Assembly: GCA_913048525.1 (NCBI GenBank)
Contig: CAJWWP010000001.1
Span: forward strand, 77,445 to 141,444
From: GCA-002712965 sp913048525
GTDB lineage: Bacteria; Chloroflexota; Dehalococcoidia; Lucifugimonadales; UBA826
Direction of reading: 5' to 3'
DNA length: 64,000 bases
Positions within the stretch are counted from its first letter, which is position 1. Every line of letters begins with the position of its first letter. Made by a program: the position numbers and the translations under genes. This document shows positions 44,715 to 53,800 of this stretch, piece by piece. The notes below the pieces were generated by a model. It saw nothing but the letters and a program-made list of their open reading frames with translations. It did not search any database and had not been told where the DNA came from.

Positions 44715-44754
44715 TCACGACAGAAATCAGGTTGCCTAAAGCAAGGAGCGTCTT

Positions 44755-45600
44755 ATGACTATTGGAATTTCGACACCTTTACCTGCCTATAAAGTAAATG
44801 CTGCCTTTATGGCCTCAAAGGCCGAGCTTTTAGGCTTTGAATCGATATGGTACGCGGAGCATCCCGTTCTGCCTGTGAATACTACCAGTAGATTTCCAGG
44901 TTCAGAAGATGGGGTCATACCTTGGACATATTCACATTTTGCTGATCCATTTATTGCTTTAGCTCAGGCATCTGGCGTGACATCAAAGATTAAATTAGCC
45001 ACTGGAATAACCTTAGTTCCTGAAAGGAATCCTTTAGTGCTCGCGAAAACAGTGTCGACTCTAGACCTTTTCAGCGGTGGTCGATTTATTTTCGGAATAG
45101 GCACGGGGTGGTTGAGAGAAGAGACTGAGCTGATGGGGGGTGATTTTGATCATAGGTGGACTCAGACGAAAGAATCCCTTCTTGCATTAAAGGAACTGTG
45201 GACAAAAGATGAGGCCGAATTCCATGGTAAATATTATGATTTCCCTCCAGTGAGAATGTTTCCAAAGCCTGCTCAAAATCCGCACCCGCCAATATTAATT
45301 GGCGGTATGGCGAAAAACGTTCTGCGCCGTATTGTGGAGGTGGGCGATGGGTGGTTGCCAAATAGAGTTACTCCCAGAGATGTAGAAACAAGCAGACATG
45401 AGTTGGATTCTCTTGCGAAAGAGTACGGTAGAAACCCAAATGAGATCACTATTACTATTTACGGACAGCCGCCGGATAGACGTGCTGCACAAGATTACCT
45501 GAATGCAGGGGCAAATAGAGTCGTGGTGAGGCCAGAATTTAAGGAGACCGAAGACGAAATGGCTTCTGAATTAGAGAGAATTGCGGGAGAAGTTCTCTAG
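44755..45600 (+). CDS. LLM-family oxidoreductase, probably F420-type
   Basis: A 281-residue LLM protein with IWYAEHPVLPVN, KLATGITLVPERNPLVLAKT, GGRFIFGIGTGWLREETELMG and PPILIGGMAKNVLRR. It matches the probable F420-dependent (Rv2161c-type) family and is closest in pattern to the LLM at 15260. It appears monocistronic, with its own promoter (44687-44714) and AAGGAG ribosome site, and a weak hairpin after the stop. Confidence 0.9.
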   Translation: MTIGISTPLPAYKVNAAFMASKAELLGFESIWYAEHPVLPVNTTSRFPGSEDGVIPWTYSHFADPFIALAQASGVTSKIKLATGITLVPERNPLVLAKTVSTLDLFSGGRFIFGIGTGWLREETELMGGDFDHRWTQTKESLLALKELWTKDEAEFHGKYYDFPPVRMFPKPAQNPHPPILIGGMAKNVLRRIVEVGDGWLPNRVTPRDVETSRHELDSLAKEYGRNPNEITITIYGQPPDRRAAQDYLNAGANRVVVRPEFKETEDEMASELERIAGEVL

Positions 45601-45648
45601 AGGAACCTTCAAGAAGTATTTATTTGAATCTTATCAGCGGTACTTTCA

Positions 45649-45677
45649 CTCAAATTCTTATTTTTTAAGAGTGTGAG
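45649..45677. terminator. Weak bidirectional hairpin between convergent genes
   Basis: CTCA and TCTTA (45649-45652, 45656-45660) pair with TAAGA and TGAG (45666-45670, 45674-45677) around a five-T loop. It sits between the convergent LLM and AlaX genes. The stem is A+T-rich and interrupted, so termination is only a suggestion. Confidence 0.3.
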
Positions 45678-45710
45678 GTCTTGAATCTTGAGAAAGGGTG
45701 CATATCAAAA

Positions 45711-46421
45711 TCATGGGCTCAGCCTAATCCTGAGTCGTTTGTTTATACGGCCTTTGCTTTCATGACCTACCACTTGAATGTGGCCTACCTCGCGTGTGTT
45801 GGAGACATGAGTTCCCCCATCTGCCTGAAGGTCTAACCCTACTATGTCAACGGTACGAATCTTTTTTATGGCGGGAGGAAGCTTGTTGATCTTCAACCGA
45901 ATTAGATCTGGGATTTTGAAGGCTTCTTCTCTAGAGAGGGAGTCAACTACTATGTCTCTTTCTTCTTCGATTTCCTTGTTGACTAATTCCTCCATCTCCA
46001 TGGCAAATTCAGAGGACATATTTTCCAATTCAAAGTCCATCCTTGCTGATAGTGGCGTCATATTTCCCCCTGTTACCAAAGCACCATAGTCTCTCCAAAC
46101 AACACCACAAAGGATGTGTAGGGCTGTGTGAGTCCTCATCAATTGATAACGCTTATCCCAGTCTAGTGATCCGTGTATTTTTGTACCCACGGTTGGGATT
46201 GGCCCGTCGAGTTTGTGTATTAATGTGCCGTTGGCTTTAGACAACTTTTGCACAGAGGCGCCACCTTCTTCCCAGATGATGAATCCAGTATCACTGGGCT
46301 GTCCACCTCCCCCAGGATAGAAAGCTGTTTGATCCAAAGCTACTCCTGTCTCAGTGGCCTGAGTCACAGTAGCGTCGAACTCTTTTAAATAGCTATTTTC
46401 GTAACAAAGTATTTCTGTCAA
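45711..46421 (-). CDS. alaX: AlaX-type alanyl-tRNA editing protein
   Basis: A 236-residue free-standing AlaRS editing-domain homologue that should deacylate mischarged Ser- or Gly-tRNA(Ala). The start is TTG 46421 behind AGGAGG. The N-terminal part has AFYPGGGGQPSDTG, and the zinc motif HTALH gives His98 and His102. The second half reads ADGGTHVSN with His205 but Asp201 where AlaRS has Cys. It is the medium-length AlaX form (no C-Ala domain). Housekeeping rather than part of the flanking catabolic genes. Confidence 0.9.
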   Translation of the reverse strand: MTEILCYENSYLKEFDATVTQATETGVALDQTAFYPGGGGQPSDTGFIIWEEGGASVQKLSKANGTLIHKLDGPIPTVGTKIHGSLDWDKRYQLMRTHTALHILCGVVWRDYGALVTGGNMTPLSARMDFELENMSSEFAMEMEELVNKEIEEERDIVVDSLSREEAFKIPDLIRLKINKLPPAIKKIRTVDIVGLDLQADGGTHVSNTREVGHIQVVGHESKGRINKRLRIRLSP

Positions 46422-46451
46422 TTGAACCTCCTCTATGTCGGTAAATCATGA

Positions 46452-47630
46452 CTAGTAAGGGGGGACGTTTGTAAATACAAGGCTTCCCGCGGCCATGAAC
46501 ATTCCACCGACACCCTGGCAGAAAGATACTTTCACGTCAGGCACTTGGTGAGCCGCCTCACCTCTCACCTGCCTAACAGATTCTTGGATTGCAAACATTC
46601 CGTACATTCCAGTGTGGGTATATGAGAGGCCTCCTCCGTTGGTATTCATTGGTAAAACACCTCCAGGTGATGTGCTCCCTTGTTCTATGAATGCTCCTGC
46701 CTCTCCTCTGGACACGAATCCAAGATCTTCTAGACCAAAAATGGGTAGATGGGCAAATGCATCATAGATCATCAAATGGTCAATATCGTCGTGGTTTAGC
46801 TCCGCTTCTTCAAAGGCTTTCTTACCGGAAATTTTAAATGCAGTCGAAGATGTCATATCGTACATTTGGCTCACTATAGGTGTTTCTACAGATTCTCCTG
46901 TACCCAATATGTAGACAGGATTTTTGGCAAAATTATTAGCCTTATCTCTACCAGTAATTATTAAAGCTCCACCCCCATCAGTAACGAGACAGCATTCTAA
47001 AAGATGGAATGGGTAGCAAATCATCCTGCTTTCTAGAACGTCGTTAATAGTTATTAAATCCCTATACATTGCCCTAGGTACCTTGTTTGACCACCTGCGT
47101 TGAGCAACAGGAACAGAGGCCAATTGTTCATGGGTGGTGCCGGTTTCTTTCAAATATCGTAGTACCCCCAAACCGAATTGGGTTGTGGGCCCGTAGACGC
47201 CATAAATAGATTCAAACTGCCCGGGAAATGTATTGTCCTTTATACTCTCCAAATTTCCTGTAGAAGACGAGTTTGAAGGGGTAATTTGTCCCACATTACT
47301 TCTTCCGCTCTCAGCCATTGATACTAGTACTGTTTCACAGAGGCCGCTTGCGATCGCAGCGGCTGCATGTCTTACGTGTATTAAAAAAGAGGTTCCTCCC
47401 ACCTGAGTGTTGTCTATCCATTTGGGAGTAATACCGAGGTAATGTGCAAGAGCGGCAGGATTCATTGTTGTAGCGATTCCGTCTATCTCTTTTTTGTTTA
47501 TGCCACAATCCTTTATAGCGTTTACAGAGGCATCGACATGAAGTTGGAAGGGGGTTTTATCAGGAATAATTCCCAACTCAGTAGTCTCTGAAGCTCCTAC
47601 AATGGCAGTTTTATACCTAAGTGACTCCAT
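46452..47630 (-). CDS. Thiolase-like protein (SCP-x/lipid-transfer thiolase type)
   Basis: A protein of about 392 residues of the non-decarboxylating thiolase superfamily (IVGASETTELG, GGTSFLIHVRHAAAAIASG, VTDGGGALIIT, GGGLSYTHTGMYG, CQGVGGMF). The nucleophilic Cys of normal thiolases is replaced in the GGTSF segment, as in SCP-x-like and Ltp2-like proteins. Ltp2-type members act as retro-aldolases on side-chain CoA esters when bound to a DUF35 partner, and a DUF35 gene lies 35 bases away at 47675. Start choice: ATG 47630; GTG 47636 or TTG 47639 are possible. Confidence 0.85.
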   Translation of the reverse strand: MESLRYKTAIVGASETTELGIIPDKTPFQLHVDASVNAIKDCGINKKEIDGIATTMNPAALAHYLGITPKWIDNTQVGGTSFLIHVRHAAAAIASGLCETVLVSMAESGRSNVGQITPSNSSSTGNLESIKDNTFPGQFESIYGVYGPTTQFGLGVLRYLKETGTTHEQLASVPVAQRRWSNKVPRAMYRDLITINDVLESRMICYPFHLLECCLVTDGGGALIITGRDKANNFAKNPVYILGTGESVETPIVSQMYDMTSSTAFKISGKKAFEEAELNHDDIDHLMIYDAFAHLPIFGLEDLGFVSRGEAGAFIEQGSTSPGGVLPMNTNGGGLSYTHTGMYGMFAIQESVRQVRGEAAHQVPDVKVSFCQGVGGMFMAAGSLVFTNVPPY

Positions 47631-47674
47631 TTTCACCAACCGTTTTACAGTATTTTTTTGTTATCGGGGATATT

Positions 47675-48097
47675 TTACGTATTATCAGGACACCATTTTG
47701 GGATTGTTATCTCAGAAGTAACATCTTCAAAAACAACTTTTAAAGGCATATCTAATATTAGATTTTCAGGGGTATTTTCAATGCCCACAATATTGGACAT
47801 CATCCTTGGTCCTTCTTCTAGTTGCACTATAGCTATGGCGTAGGGAGCATCTTCCTCAAAACCTGGTGGGGGTCGGTGGTTGATCATGTAGGAGTATAAA
47901 AATCCTCGCCCGCTCACTTCAAACCATTCGATATTGTCGGAGAGGCAGTTTGGACACACTATTCGAGGATAAAAGAAGGGTTTGAAGCAATCAATACAAC
48001 GCTGTATCCATAGTTGGTGTTCACCAATTTTAGTCCAAAAGAAATCAGACTCTGGAGTCGGTATCGGTATCGGTTTTCTATAGATCTTATCAGTCAT
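47675..48097 (-). CDS. DUF35 OB-fold / zinc-ribbon acyl-CoA-binding protein
   Basis: A 140-residue protein with a rubredoxin-like zinc ribbon (Cys34, Cys37, Cys48, Cys51) followed by an OB-fold (GRGFLYSYMINHRPPP, PYAIAIVQLEEG). DUF35 proteins bind acyl-CoA and form complexes with SCP-x-type thiolases, as in the ChsH2/Ltp2 aldolase of steroid side-chain degradation. It is upstream of, and on the same strand as, the thiolase-like gene, so a two-subunit complex is likely. Confidence 0.88.
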   Translation of the reverse strand: MTDKIYRKPIPIPTPESDFFWTKIGEHQLWIQRCIDCFKPFFYPRIVCPNCLSDNIEWFEVSGRGFLYSYMINHRPPPGFEEDAPYAIAIVQLEEGPRMMSNIVGIENTPENLILDMPLKVVFEDVTSEITIPKWCPDNT

Positions 48098-48286
48098 GAA
48101 TTTTTAGCTAGGGCCTGCGGATTTAAGCATATTTTCCTTCACGGCGAGAATACCAAACATCCTGTTTTATTGATCTAACTTCCTGCATTGTATGGATCAT
48201 TTATTCTTGAGGTCAATGAGTTCCGGTTTGATTGTCAAAATCTTAGTTCCTATGTATTTGATCATTCCTCTGAATAGAAATTCTAT

Positions 48287-49267
48287 TTAGAAGGATCTAT
48301 ACAAATCATCTAATTGGTCTGTAATTGAAGACTGCCATGGTCTGGATGTGAAATTCAGGGCTTTTTCTGCTAATACCGATGATATTCCAGAGTTGCTCCA
48401 TAAGGTTCTAAGCGAGCTTGCAGTAAACCATGTGTCTCGGCCAATAAATCGATTTACATACCCGTTTGTTTGACCTGCTAGCAAGGCTATTGTGTTCGGA
48501 ATTTGAATAGTTGGCATTCGCTTGTCGGTCAACAGGCATATGTGTCTTAAAAAATCTTCAACTGAAACTTTGCTTCCTGATAAAAGATAGTGCTGGCCGT
48601 TAGTTCCCATACTTATGCTGTTGACAACAGCGTTAGAAACATCTCTCACGTCTACAAAATCATATGCTCCTGATACGAAAGCATGGGTGCCGTATTTTAG
48701 ATGCGCCCTCAGGAATTTTCCGATTTGTGAAGAGCCGGGATCGTATGGTCCTATTATTCCGGTAGGACATATCACCGTAGCGTTAAATGTTCCTGTTTGA
48801 GCCGATCGTAGAACTTCAAGGGTGGCTTTTGCTTTAGTGAATCCATAGTCGTCGTGAGTTAGATAAGGGTTGATCTCAGAATTTTCGTTAATTAGGGTTT
48901 TCTCGGAACTAGGAGTCACAGCTTGGATGGAACTCACATAAATCAGTTTAGCCACTCCCACATGTTCGCATGCCTCAATTACGTTTCTTGTGCCCTGAAT
49001 ATTTATCCGGGATAATTCCTTTCTCATAAGTGGCATAACAGAGACTTTGCTTGCGAGATGGATTACATGTTCGGAACCCATAATTGCTTCTTTCAGGCTT
49101 TCTACGTCTTCTAGATTCGTTCTGCGGATTTCTAGGCCTAGCCTTTCAAAATATTTCACGTCTGACTTGTCTCTGCAGATTATTCTCATTGGCAGTTTCA
49201 GATCGTGTATGCGCCTTGATACGGCGTGCCCTAGGTGTCCGGTGGCTCCTATAATCGAAATAGTCAT
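48287..49267 (-). CDS. Extended SDR: NAD(P)-dependent epimerase/reductase
   Basis: A 326-residue extended SDR of the 3-beta-hydroxysteroid dehydrogenase/dihydroflavonol reductase-like type. IIGATGHLG at the N-terminus, VIHLASKVS, VSSIQAV and Tyr141/Lys145 (YGFTK) are complete. It sits before the DUF35/thiolase pair on the same strand with a 189-base gap. A 3-hydroxy group on a ring or side-chain substrate is a possible target. Confidence 0.87.
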   Translation of the reverse strand: MTISIIGATGHLGHAVSRRIHDLKLPMRIICRDKSDVKYFERLGLEIRRTNLEDVESLKEAIMGSEHVIHLASKVSVMPLMRKELSRINIQGTRNVIEACEHVGVAKLIYVSSIQAVTPSSEKTLINENSEINPYLTHDDYGFTKAKATLEVLRSAQTGTFNATVICPTGIIGPYDPGSSQIGKFLRAHLKYGTHAFVSGAYDFVDVRDVSNAVVNSISMGTNGQHYLLSGSKVSVEDFLRHICLLTDKRMPTIQIPNTIALLAGQTNGYVNRFIGRDTWFTASSLRTLWSNSGISSVLAEKALNFTSRPWQSSITDQLDDLYRSF

Positions 49268-49303
49268 ATTTCTACGGATGATTTTGGTTAATTTTAACGG
49301 TGT

Positions 49304-49456
49304 TCAGTAGATTTTTTTATCCTTAAGTTTTAACACTAAAAGGTTTAGACTTATAGTCCAGATAACTAACCCAATTAATGAAAGAGGTAGAAAGAATTTA
49401 TGGTCCCATAAGCTTGATTCACCACTTTCCTGATTCTTATGAAAATAAACCTTCAT
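49304..49456 (-). CDS. Possible 50-residue single-span membrane protein
   Basis: An ATG-started minus-strand ORF of 50 codons ending TGA. It has a hydrophilic, Lys/Glu/Ser-containing N-terminus, a hydrophobic stretch (about residues 22-43, LSLIGLVIWTISLNLLVL) and a basic Lys-rich tail, as expected of a small membrane protein with the tail inside. It ends 36 bases before the epimerase gene. No convincing ribosome site precedes it, so it may be chance. Confidence 0.35.
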   Translation of the reverse strand: MKVYFHKNQESGESSLWDHKFFLPLSLIGLVIWTISLNLLVLKLKDKKIY

Positions 49457-49704
49457 TTTGAAACATAGTGTGCGGACGCTAAGAAGATCATAACCATAAT
49501 TTCTACTGCATGTATTCCGAGCCTATTCTCGTCGTTAAAATGCACTAATCCATCCCCCAATAAGGCAATATAGCAAAACAGAACTTAACTCTTGGAGCAC
49601 TGGTTAAACTGTCTGAATCTCTTAGTGTCCCCGTATCAGCTCGGGTTCCAACATCTACAAGGGGTAGCAAAACGTAGTTTTATACACATTAGCAATTTGA
49701 ATTT
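49457..49704. other. Non-coding gap before plsY
   Basis: This stretch, with the small ORF before it, forms a gap of about 440 bases between the epimerase and plsY. It is A+T-rich. No tRNA cloverleaf, strong hairpin or promoter could be built; a GGTTCCAA-like stretch near 49641 does not pair into a T-arm. Confidence 0.4.
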
Positions 49705-50286
49705 TCAGATGTTCCTGTATTGGTACTTGAACTTGACAAGAATCGCGGCTGAAAGAAGAAGAATTGTAGAAGAATTTAGTAAATTAGTATTTATTACCCA
49801 GTCGGCTAGTACGCTAATGATAAATGCTGAGACTCCTGTGTAGCTTGGTCTTTTCGTGAGAAACAAAATTGTGGCTGCTGGAGGTATTGCTATAAGGGCT
49901 CCTAATGGTATAACTCCTATTACTGCACCCATTCCCGTCGCCATTCCCGTCCCTCCACTTATTCTGAAAGGGAATCTTACTTGATGTCCTAACATTAGGG
50001 TGAGAATAGAGAGAGAGGTAATCCATGAAGGTTGGTCGGTTAACGTCAATGGCAAGGTTACTGCAAGCCCTTTGCATAAATCCAGGAAAAATACCGTAAT
50101 GCCTGCGAGAGGGCTTATCTCATAAAATATATTGGAGGCACCTGGGTTCCCGGTACCCACATTTCTAATGTTGCGACCACTCAGTTTGCTGATCACATCC
50201 CCCAATTGAGCGACACCGGCAAGATAGCAGAGTATTATCCATAGCGGAATCCATAAATATGTATCGAAGAAGATGTTATTAATCAA
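49705..50286 (-). CDS. plsY: Glycerol-3-phosphate acyltransferase PlsY
   Basis: A 193-residue integral membrane acyltransferase, about the normal length. It transfers an acyl group from acyl-phosphate to glycerol-3-phosphate, the first step of phospholipid synthesis. The three cytoplasmic motifs are visible: NVGTGNPGASN (42-52), GHQVRFPFRISGGTG (100-114) and a third near the C-terminus. About five membrane segments. The start is TTG 50286, since no in-frame ATG lies earlier. The usual motif-2 Lys (FKGGKG) reads RISGGTG, a small deviation. Confidence 0.88.
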   Translation of the reverse strand: MINNIFFDTYLWIPLWIILCYLAGVAQLGDVISKLSGRNIRNVGTGNPGASNIFYEISPLAGITVFFLDLCKGLAVTLPLTLTDQPSWITSLSILTLMLGHQVRFPFRISGGTGMATGMGAVIGVIPLGALIAIPPAATILFLTKRPSYTGVSAFIISVLADWVINTNLLNSSTILLLSAAILVKFKYQYRNI

Positions 50287-50312
50287 GTTAGAATGGCCAA
50301 AATGAAGGGACT

Positions 50313-50696
50313 ATGTCTGGACGAGTTTTCAAGACTAAAGAGCTAGAAGATAAACTCTATAAAGACGTTGAATTTGTCAATACGTTACTAAAAATACTCC
50401 CTCTTCTTTTCTCAATCGTATTCGTGCACGCTGGATTGTCAGGAAATGCTCACTTCACCTTACCAGATAAAGTGCCGGTATCTAGTCATTATTTTGTGAC
50501 AACAATTGGACTCATCTCCTGGATTTTTGCTGCCGTTATGGTGACAAGGGACCTCATATTGTTCCAAGGGAGGTCTATTTCCTTAAAAGATATGTTTAAA
50601 AAATTCACAGAACTTCTGGTGACGCTGGTCGGGGCCTTAGTTCTTTGCTCCGTGATTAATGTAGCGGTAGTTCTTTACTATTTATCGTTTCGATAA
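50313..50696 (+). CDS. Small integral membrane protein, unknown function
   Basis: A 127-residue protein with three predicted membrane segments (about 26-42, 59-78, 98-122) and a charged N-terminus. GAAGGG precedes the ATG. No family recognised. It is divergent from plsY (26 bases between starts) and lies 37 bases before the acetyltransferase on the same strand. Confidence 0.7.
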   Translation: MSGRVFKTKELEDKLYKDVEFVNTLLKILPLLFSIVFVHAGLSGNAHFTLPDKVPVSSHYFVTTIGLISWIFAAVMVTRDLILFQGRSISLKDMFKKFTELLVTLVGALVLCSVINVAVVLYYLSFR

Positions 50697-50733
50697 TTAA
50701 GATTTTTTAATAAAACATATGGAGTGACGAACT

Positions 50734-51924
50734 GTGATCGAATATCGAAAAAATACTTGGGATGAATTTGCGAGAGTAAAAATCACCAATGCAAGGGGAG
50801 AAAATGGTTATAGGACGGAAACGGATCTTAATGCTCATAGGTTGATATTTGAACCGGACAGGGCTTGGTCGGCCTTTGATGGTGACCATATGGTAGGTAA
50901 TTGTGTGAGCTATCCAATGATCATGAACATTCCTGGTGGTTCAATTCCGATTGCGGCCGTCGCATCTGTTTCGGTGCAGGCGACTCACCGAAGGAGAGGC
51001 ATTAATAGAAACATGATGAGGCTCCAACTTGAGGACATTTATTCTAGAAACGAGCCATTAGCTGTCCTTCAAGCGTCTGAAAGCATTATTTATGGCAGGT
51101 ACGGATATGGTATGTCTTCATTCGAAGATAGCCTGTCGATAATGAAGGAACATGGTGCTTATGCCCAGGAATACCGACCTTCCGGGCGATTATATTTTTG
51201 TGATGAAGATGAGGCTAGAACTATATTTCCTGATATTTATCAGTTGGCGATACAGAATCGGGTTGGCACAACAGTGCGCGAAGATAACTGGTGGCAATTC
51301 CGATTTTTGGAGCCAGGTCTCAAAGGAGGGGATCCTCGAAGTTGGTTTGTGAGGCACGTAGAGTCAGGGATAAATACTGGTTATGTGAGATACACCATCA
51401 ATGGCCGTGTGCTCCATATATTGGAACTTGTTTCTTCAACATTTGAGGGTTATAGCGCCTTGTGGCGATTCTGTTTAGATATGGATTTGGTAGATACAAT
51501 AGAAGCAGCGCATAGGCCAGTGGATGAAGAACTACGCTGGATGCTCGCTGACCCTAGAAGGCTGATAAGTAGTTCGGAAGATAAATCTTGGTTAAGGCTA
51601 GTGGACGCGAAGTCTGCTCTCGAAAATAGATCTTTTTCTAGTGAAGGGTCGTTGACACTTCGGATAAAGGACGATTTCTTGCCCTGGAATGATGGAGTCT
51701 ACACACTCTCGACGGATGGGCATAATAGCGAATGTGTGGTTAGTGAAAAACCCCCTGATATCACGTTATCAACATCTGATGTAGCGGCCGCTTATCTTGG
51801 TGGAGTCCGTTTTGATCTCCTCGCTCGGTCAGGAAGAATCAATGAACATACACCAGGTTCAATAGACCTACTCGACAGGTTGTTTGCCACCGACCGTATG
51901 CCTTGGTGTATTGACGGATGGTAA
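50734..51924 (+). CDS. Eis-like GNAT acetyltransferase
   Basis: A 396-residue protein of the Eis family (two GNAT domains plus a sterol-carrier-like domain). The acetyl-CoA loop HRRRGI follows VSVQAT; ASESIIYGRYGYG carries the usual Tyr, and the chain ends in a Trp whose carboxylate is catalytic in Eis. Such enzymes acetylate amines, including aminoglycosides. GTG start behind GGAGTGA. It meets the CocE gene tail to tail with no base between. Confidence 0.87.
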   Translation: MIEYRKNTWDEFARVKITNARGENGYRTETDLNAHRLIFEPDRAWSAFDGDHMVGNCVSYPMIMNIPGGSIPIAAVASVSVQATHRRRGINRNMMRLQLEDIYSRNEPLAVLQASESIIYGRYGYGMSSFEDSLSIMKEHGAYAQEYRPSGRLYFCDEDEARTIFPDIYQLAIQNRVGTTVREDNWWQFRFLEPGLKGGDPRSWFVRHVESGINTGYVRYTINGRVLHILELVSSTFEGYSALWRFCLDMDLVDTIEAAHRPVDEELRWMLADPRRLISSSEDKSWLRLVDAKSALENRSFSSEGSLTLRIKDDFLPWNDGVYTLSTDGHNSECVVSEKPPDITLSTSDVAAAYLGGVRFDLLARSGRINEHTPGSIDLLDRLFATDRMPWCIDGW

Positions 51925-53670
51925 TTAATTCCTAACTATAGGGAGGATTACATGTGATCCGAACTCGGAGGAATGGTGTATTGTCTGCAGGGCAGAAACA
52001 AACTCCAGTTCCGACCCGATTTCTCCTCCGGTGTTTAGGTTCCTATCAAATCGTGGGAAATTGCTGCTCGAGATTTCTATCCTAATTTGATGCCCTCTAA
52101 GGAAAACGTTACTAGTGGACCACAGGTCTATGTGATATTCGATTACCTCTCCAGGGATTATGAAAGAGGCGGGATGTCGTGGATTACGAAACCTAGCTCT
52201 TATAATCCCGTCGGTTAGATTTCGAGCGAATCCTGAGGCATCGACATCGACAAGTTTTGCCGTGAAATCGGTGTCTGCGGCCGTGGTTGAAGCGTAAAGA
52301 GTGACTGAAATCGGTCCTGTCACCTCCAAAGGTTCTTCAAGAGGTGGTGTCGAATAGACTAGGACATCAGATCTTTGTTCAATCGGTCTTTGGTCGAACA
52401 CGCCGTTTTTCATGAACACATCATCACAGCAAAGTCCTCCTCCAGCAGTCGGAACTGGGAACTGCGGATTGTAGTGGTAAGAGTCTGGGGGCTCATCGGA
52501 AGGTGTAACCTGGGATAAAATTCCGTCTCCACGCAAAGAATTTGCTCCACCATTGCTATGCAGATAAAACTTTGTATCAACAGCTCTGGCTAATGGCCAT
52601 TCCTCTTCATCCCGCCACTCATTTATTCCCATAACGAATATACGGACTGATTTGTCGATAGCTTCTTTTGCGGTGTCACCTTTCAACCATTTGTCAAAAA
52701 AAGAGAGCGTTCTCCCGTGGATATTTTCTTTGTCTCTACTTGACGATGTTCCGTAGTTGTAACTTCCTGCTAAGGTTCCTGTATTTCCGTGTACCCAGGG
52801 CCCTAGTAGCAACCGTTGTCCATCTCGAGCAGATTGGTTAGCTCCTGAAGATTGCATACCAGTGAAATTTCTGATTGTGCCCCCTAGGAATATGTCATGC
52901 CAACCCCCTATGTTCAAGGCGGGTATTTGGATTTTGTCATGGTTATCTTGGATGCATAAGGACTGCCAGTATTCATCATATTCCGGATGACTCAACCAGT
53001 CATAATAGTAGGGTGCCAAACCATTTTTCAGAACTTGCATTTCTGAGAGAGGCAAGTGTAGAAATTCAGGCTTTAAGTTATCTTTCGAAGAAATCAGGTT
53101 TTCTAATGCCGAGTTTCCTAGTTGAAGCTGATCAGAAAGGTTATTCCAGTTTCCATGAGCGAGAGATCCAACTGACCAAGACAAATTAAAACCAAGTTCA
53201 AAGGCGCCACCTTGCCACGCCCATCCTTCATGGTAGTCAGACGCCGTTACTGTGGGAACTATAGCCGCTAAGGAAGGAGCCCCGGATTTGGCTGCTAACC
53301 ATTGCGTAGCTCCTACGTAGGAGGCTCCGTACATACCCACTTTTCCGGTTGCCCATGACTGTTCAGCCGCCCATTCTATGGAATCAAATCCATCATCGGT
53401 TTCATTAACAAATGTGTAGAATTCACCTCCTGATGAATACCTTCCCCGAACGTCCTGTATGACTACCGCGTACCCTTGACTTGCTGCGTTTATTGCATCT
53501 AAGGGTCCGGACCGGCTAGCGGCGGATGATTTGTCATAAGGTGTGCGAGTCATTAGAACTGGGTATTTGCCATCGGCTGCAGGTCTGAAAACATCGGCAT
53601 ATGTTTTTGTTCCATCCCGCATCGGTATTTCAAGGTTTTGATCGAATCGTATCGATGTTTTAATTGTCAT
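51925..53670 (-). CDS. CocE/NonD-family hydrolase
   Basis: A 581-residue serine hydrolase of the X-Pro dipeptidyl-peptidase/cocaine-esterase family. Nucleophile Ser117 is in GASYVG; PMRDGTKTYADVFRP at the N-terminus and DVRGRYSSGGEF are family signatures. The C-terminal jelly-roll (PLEVTGPISVTLYAS) is present. The start at 53670 is chosen because GGGAGG lies directly before it; a TTG five codons earlier would be inside that ribosome site. It hydrolyses an ester or amide. Confidence 0.9.
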   Translation of the reverse strand: MTIKTSIRFDQNLEIPMRDGTKTYADVFRPAADGKYPVLMTRTPYDKSSAASRSGPLDAINAASQGYAVVIQDVRGRYSSGGEFYTFVNETDDGFDSIEWAAEQSWATGKVGMYGASYVGATQWLAAKSGAPSLAAIVPTVTASDYHEGWAWQGGAFELGFNLSWSVGSLAHGNWNNLSDQLQLGNSALENLISSKDNLKPEFLHLPLSEMQVLKNGLAPYYYDWLSHPEYDEYWQSLCIQDNHDKIQIPALNIGGWHDIFLGGTIRNFTGMQSSGANQSARDGQRLLLGPWVHGNTGTLAGSYNYGTSSSRDKENIHGRTLSFFDKWLKGDTAKEAIDKSVRIFVMGINEWRDEEEWPLARAVDTKFYLHSNGGANSLRGDGILSQVTPSDEPPDSYHYNPQFPVPTAGGGLCCDDVFMKNGVFDQRPIEQRSDVLVYSTPPLEEPLEVTGPISVTLYASTTAADTDFTAKLVDVDASGFARNLTDGIIRARFRNPRHPASFIIPGEVIEYHIDLWSTSNVFLRGHQIRIEISSSNFPRFDRNLNTGGEIGSELEFVSALQTIHHSSEFGSHVILPIVRN

Positions 53671-53800
53671 AAAAATCCCTCCCAACTGCTATATTCATCA
53701 GCCACACTTTTCGATGGTGATTTATCTGTGGCCTGGAAGCCTTCGTAAACTTATCACGTCTGCTGTACTATGCGCAGAGCAATCTTGGAGTGCCCCACGA

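Noticed and set aside
48098..48286. Two tiny minus-strand ORFs of about 21-22 codons between the epimerase and DUF35 genes
   Set aside because: Too short to judge, no convincing ribosome site for the second, and no family likeness.
49600..49680. tRNA-like stretch (GGTTAAAC and GGTTCCAAC segments)
   Set aside because: No T-arm, anticodon arm or acceptor pairing could be built.
53714..53800. N-terminal extension of the DHA2 transporter
   Set aside because: No ribosome site at 53714, and ATG 53801 has a good site and normal distance to the first membrane segment.
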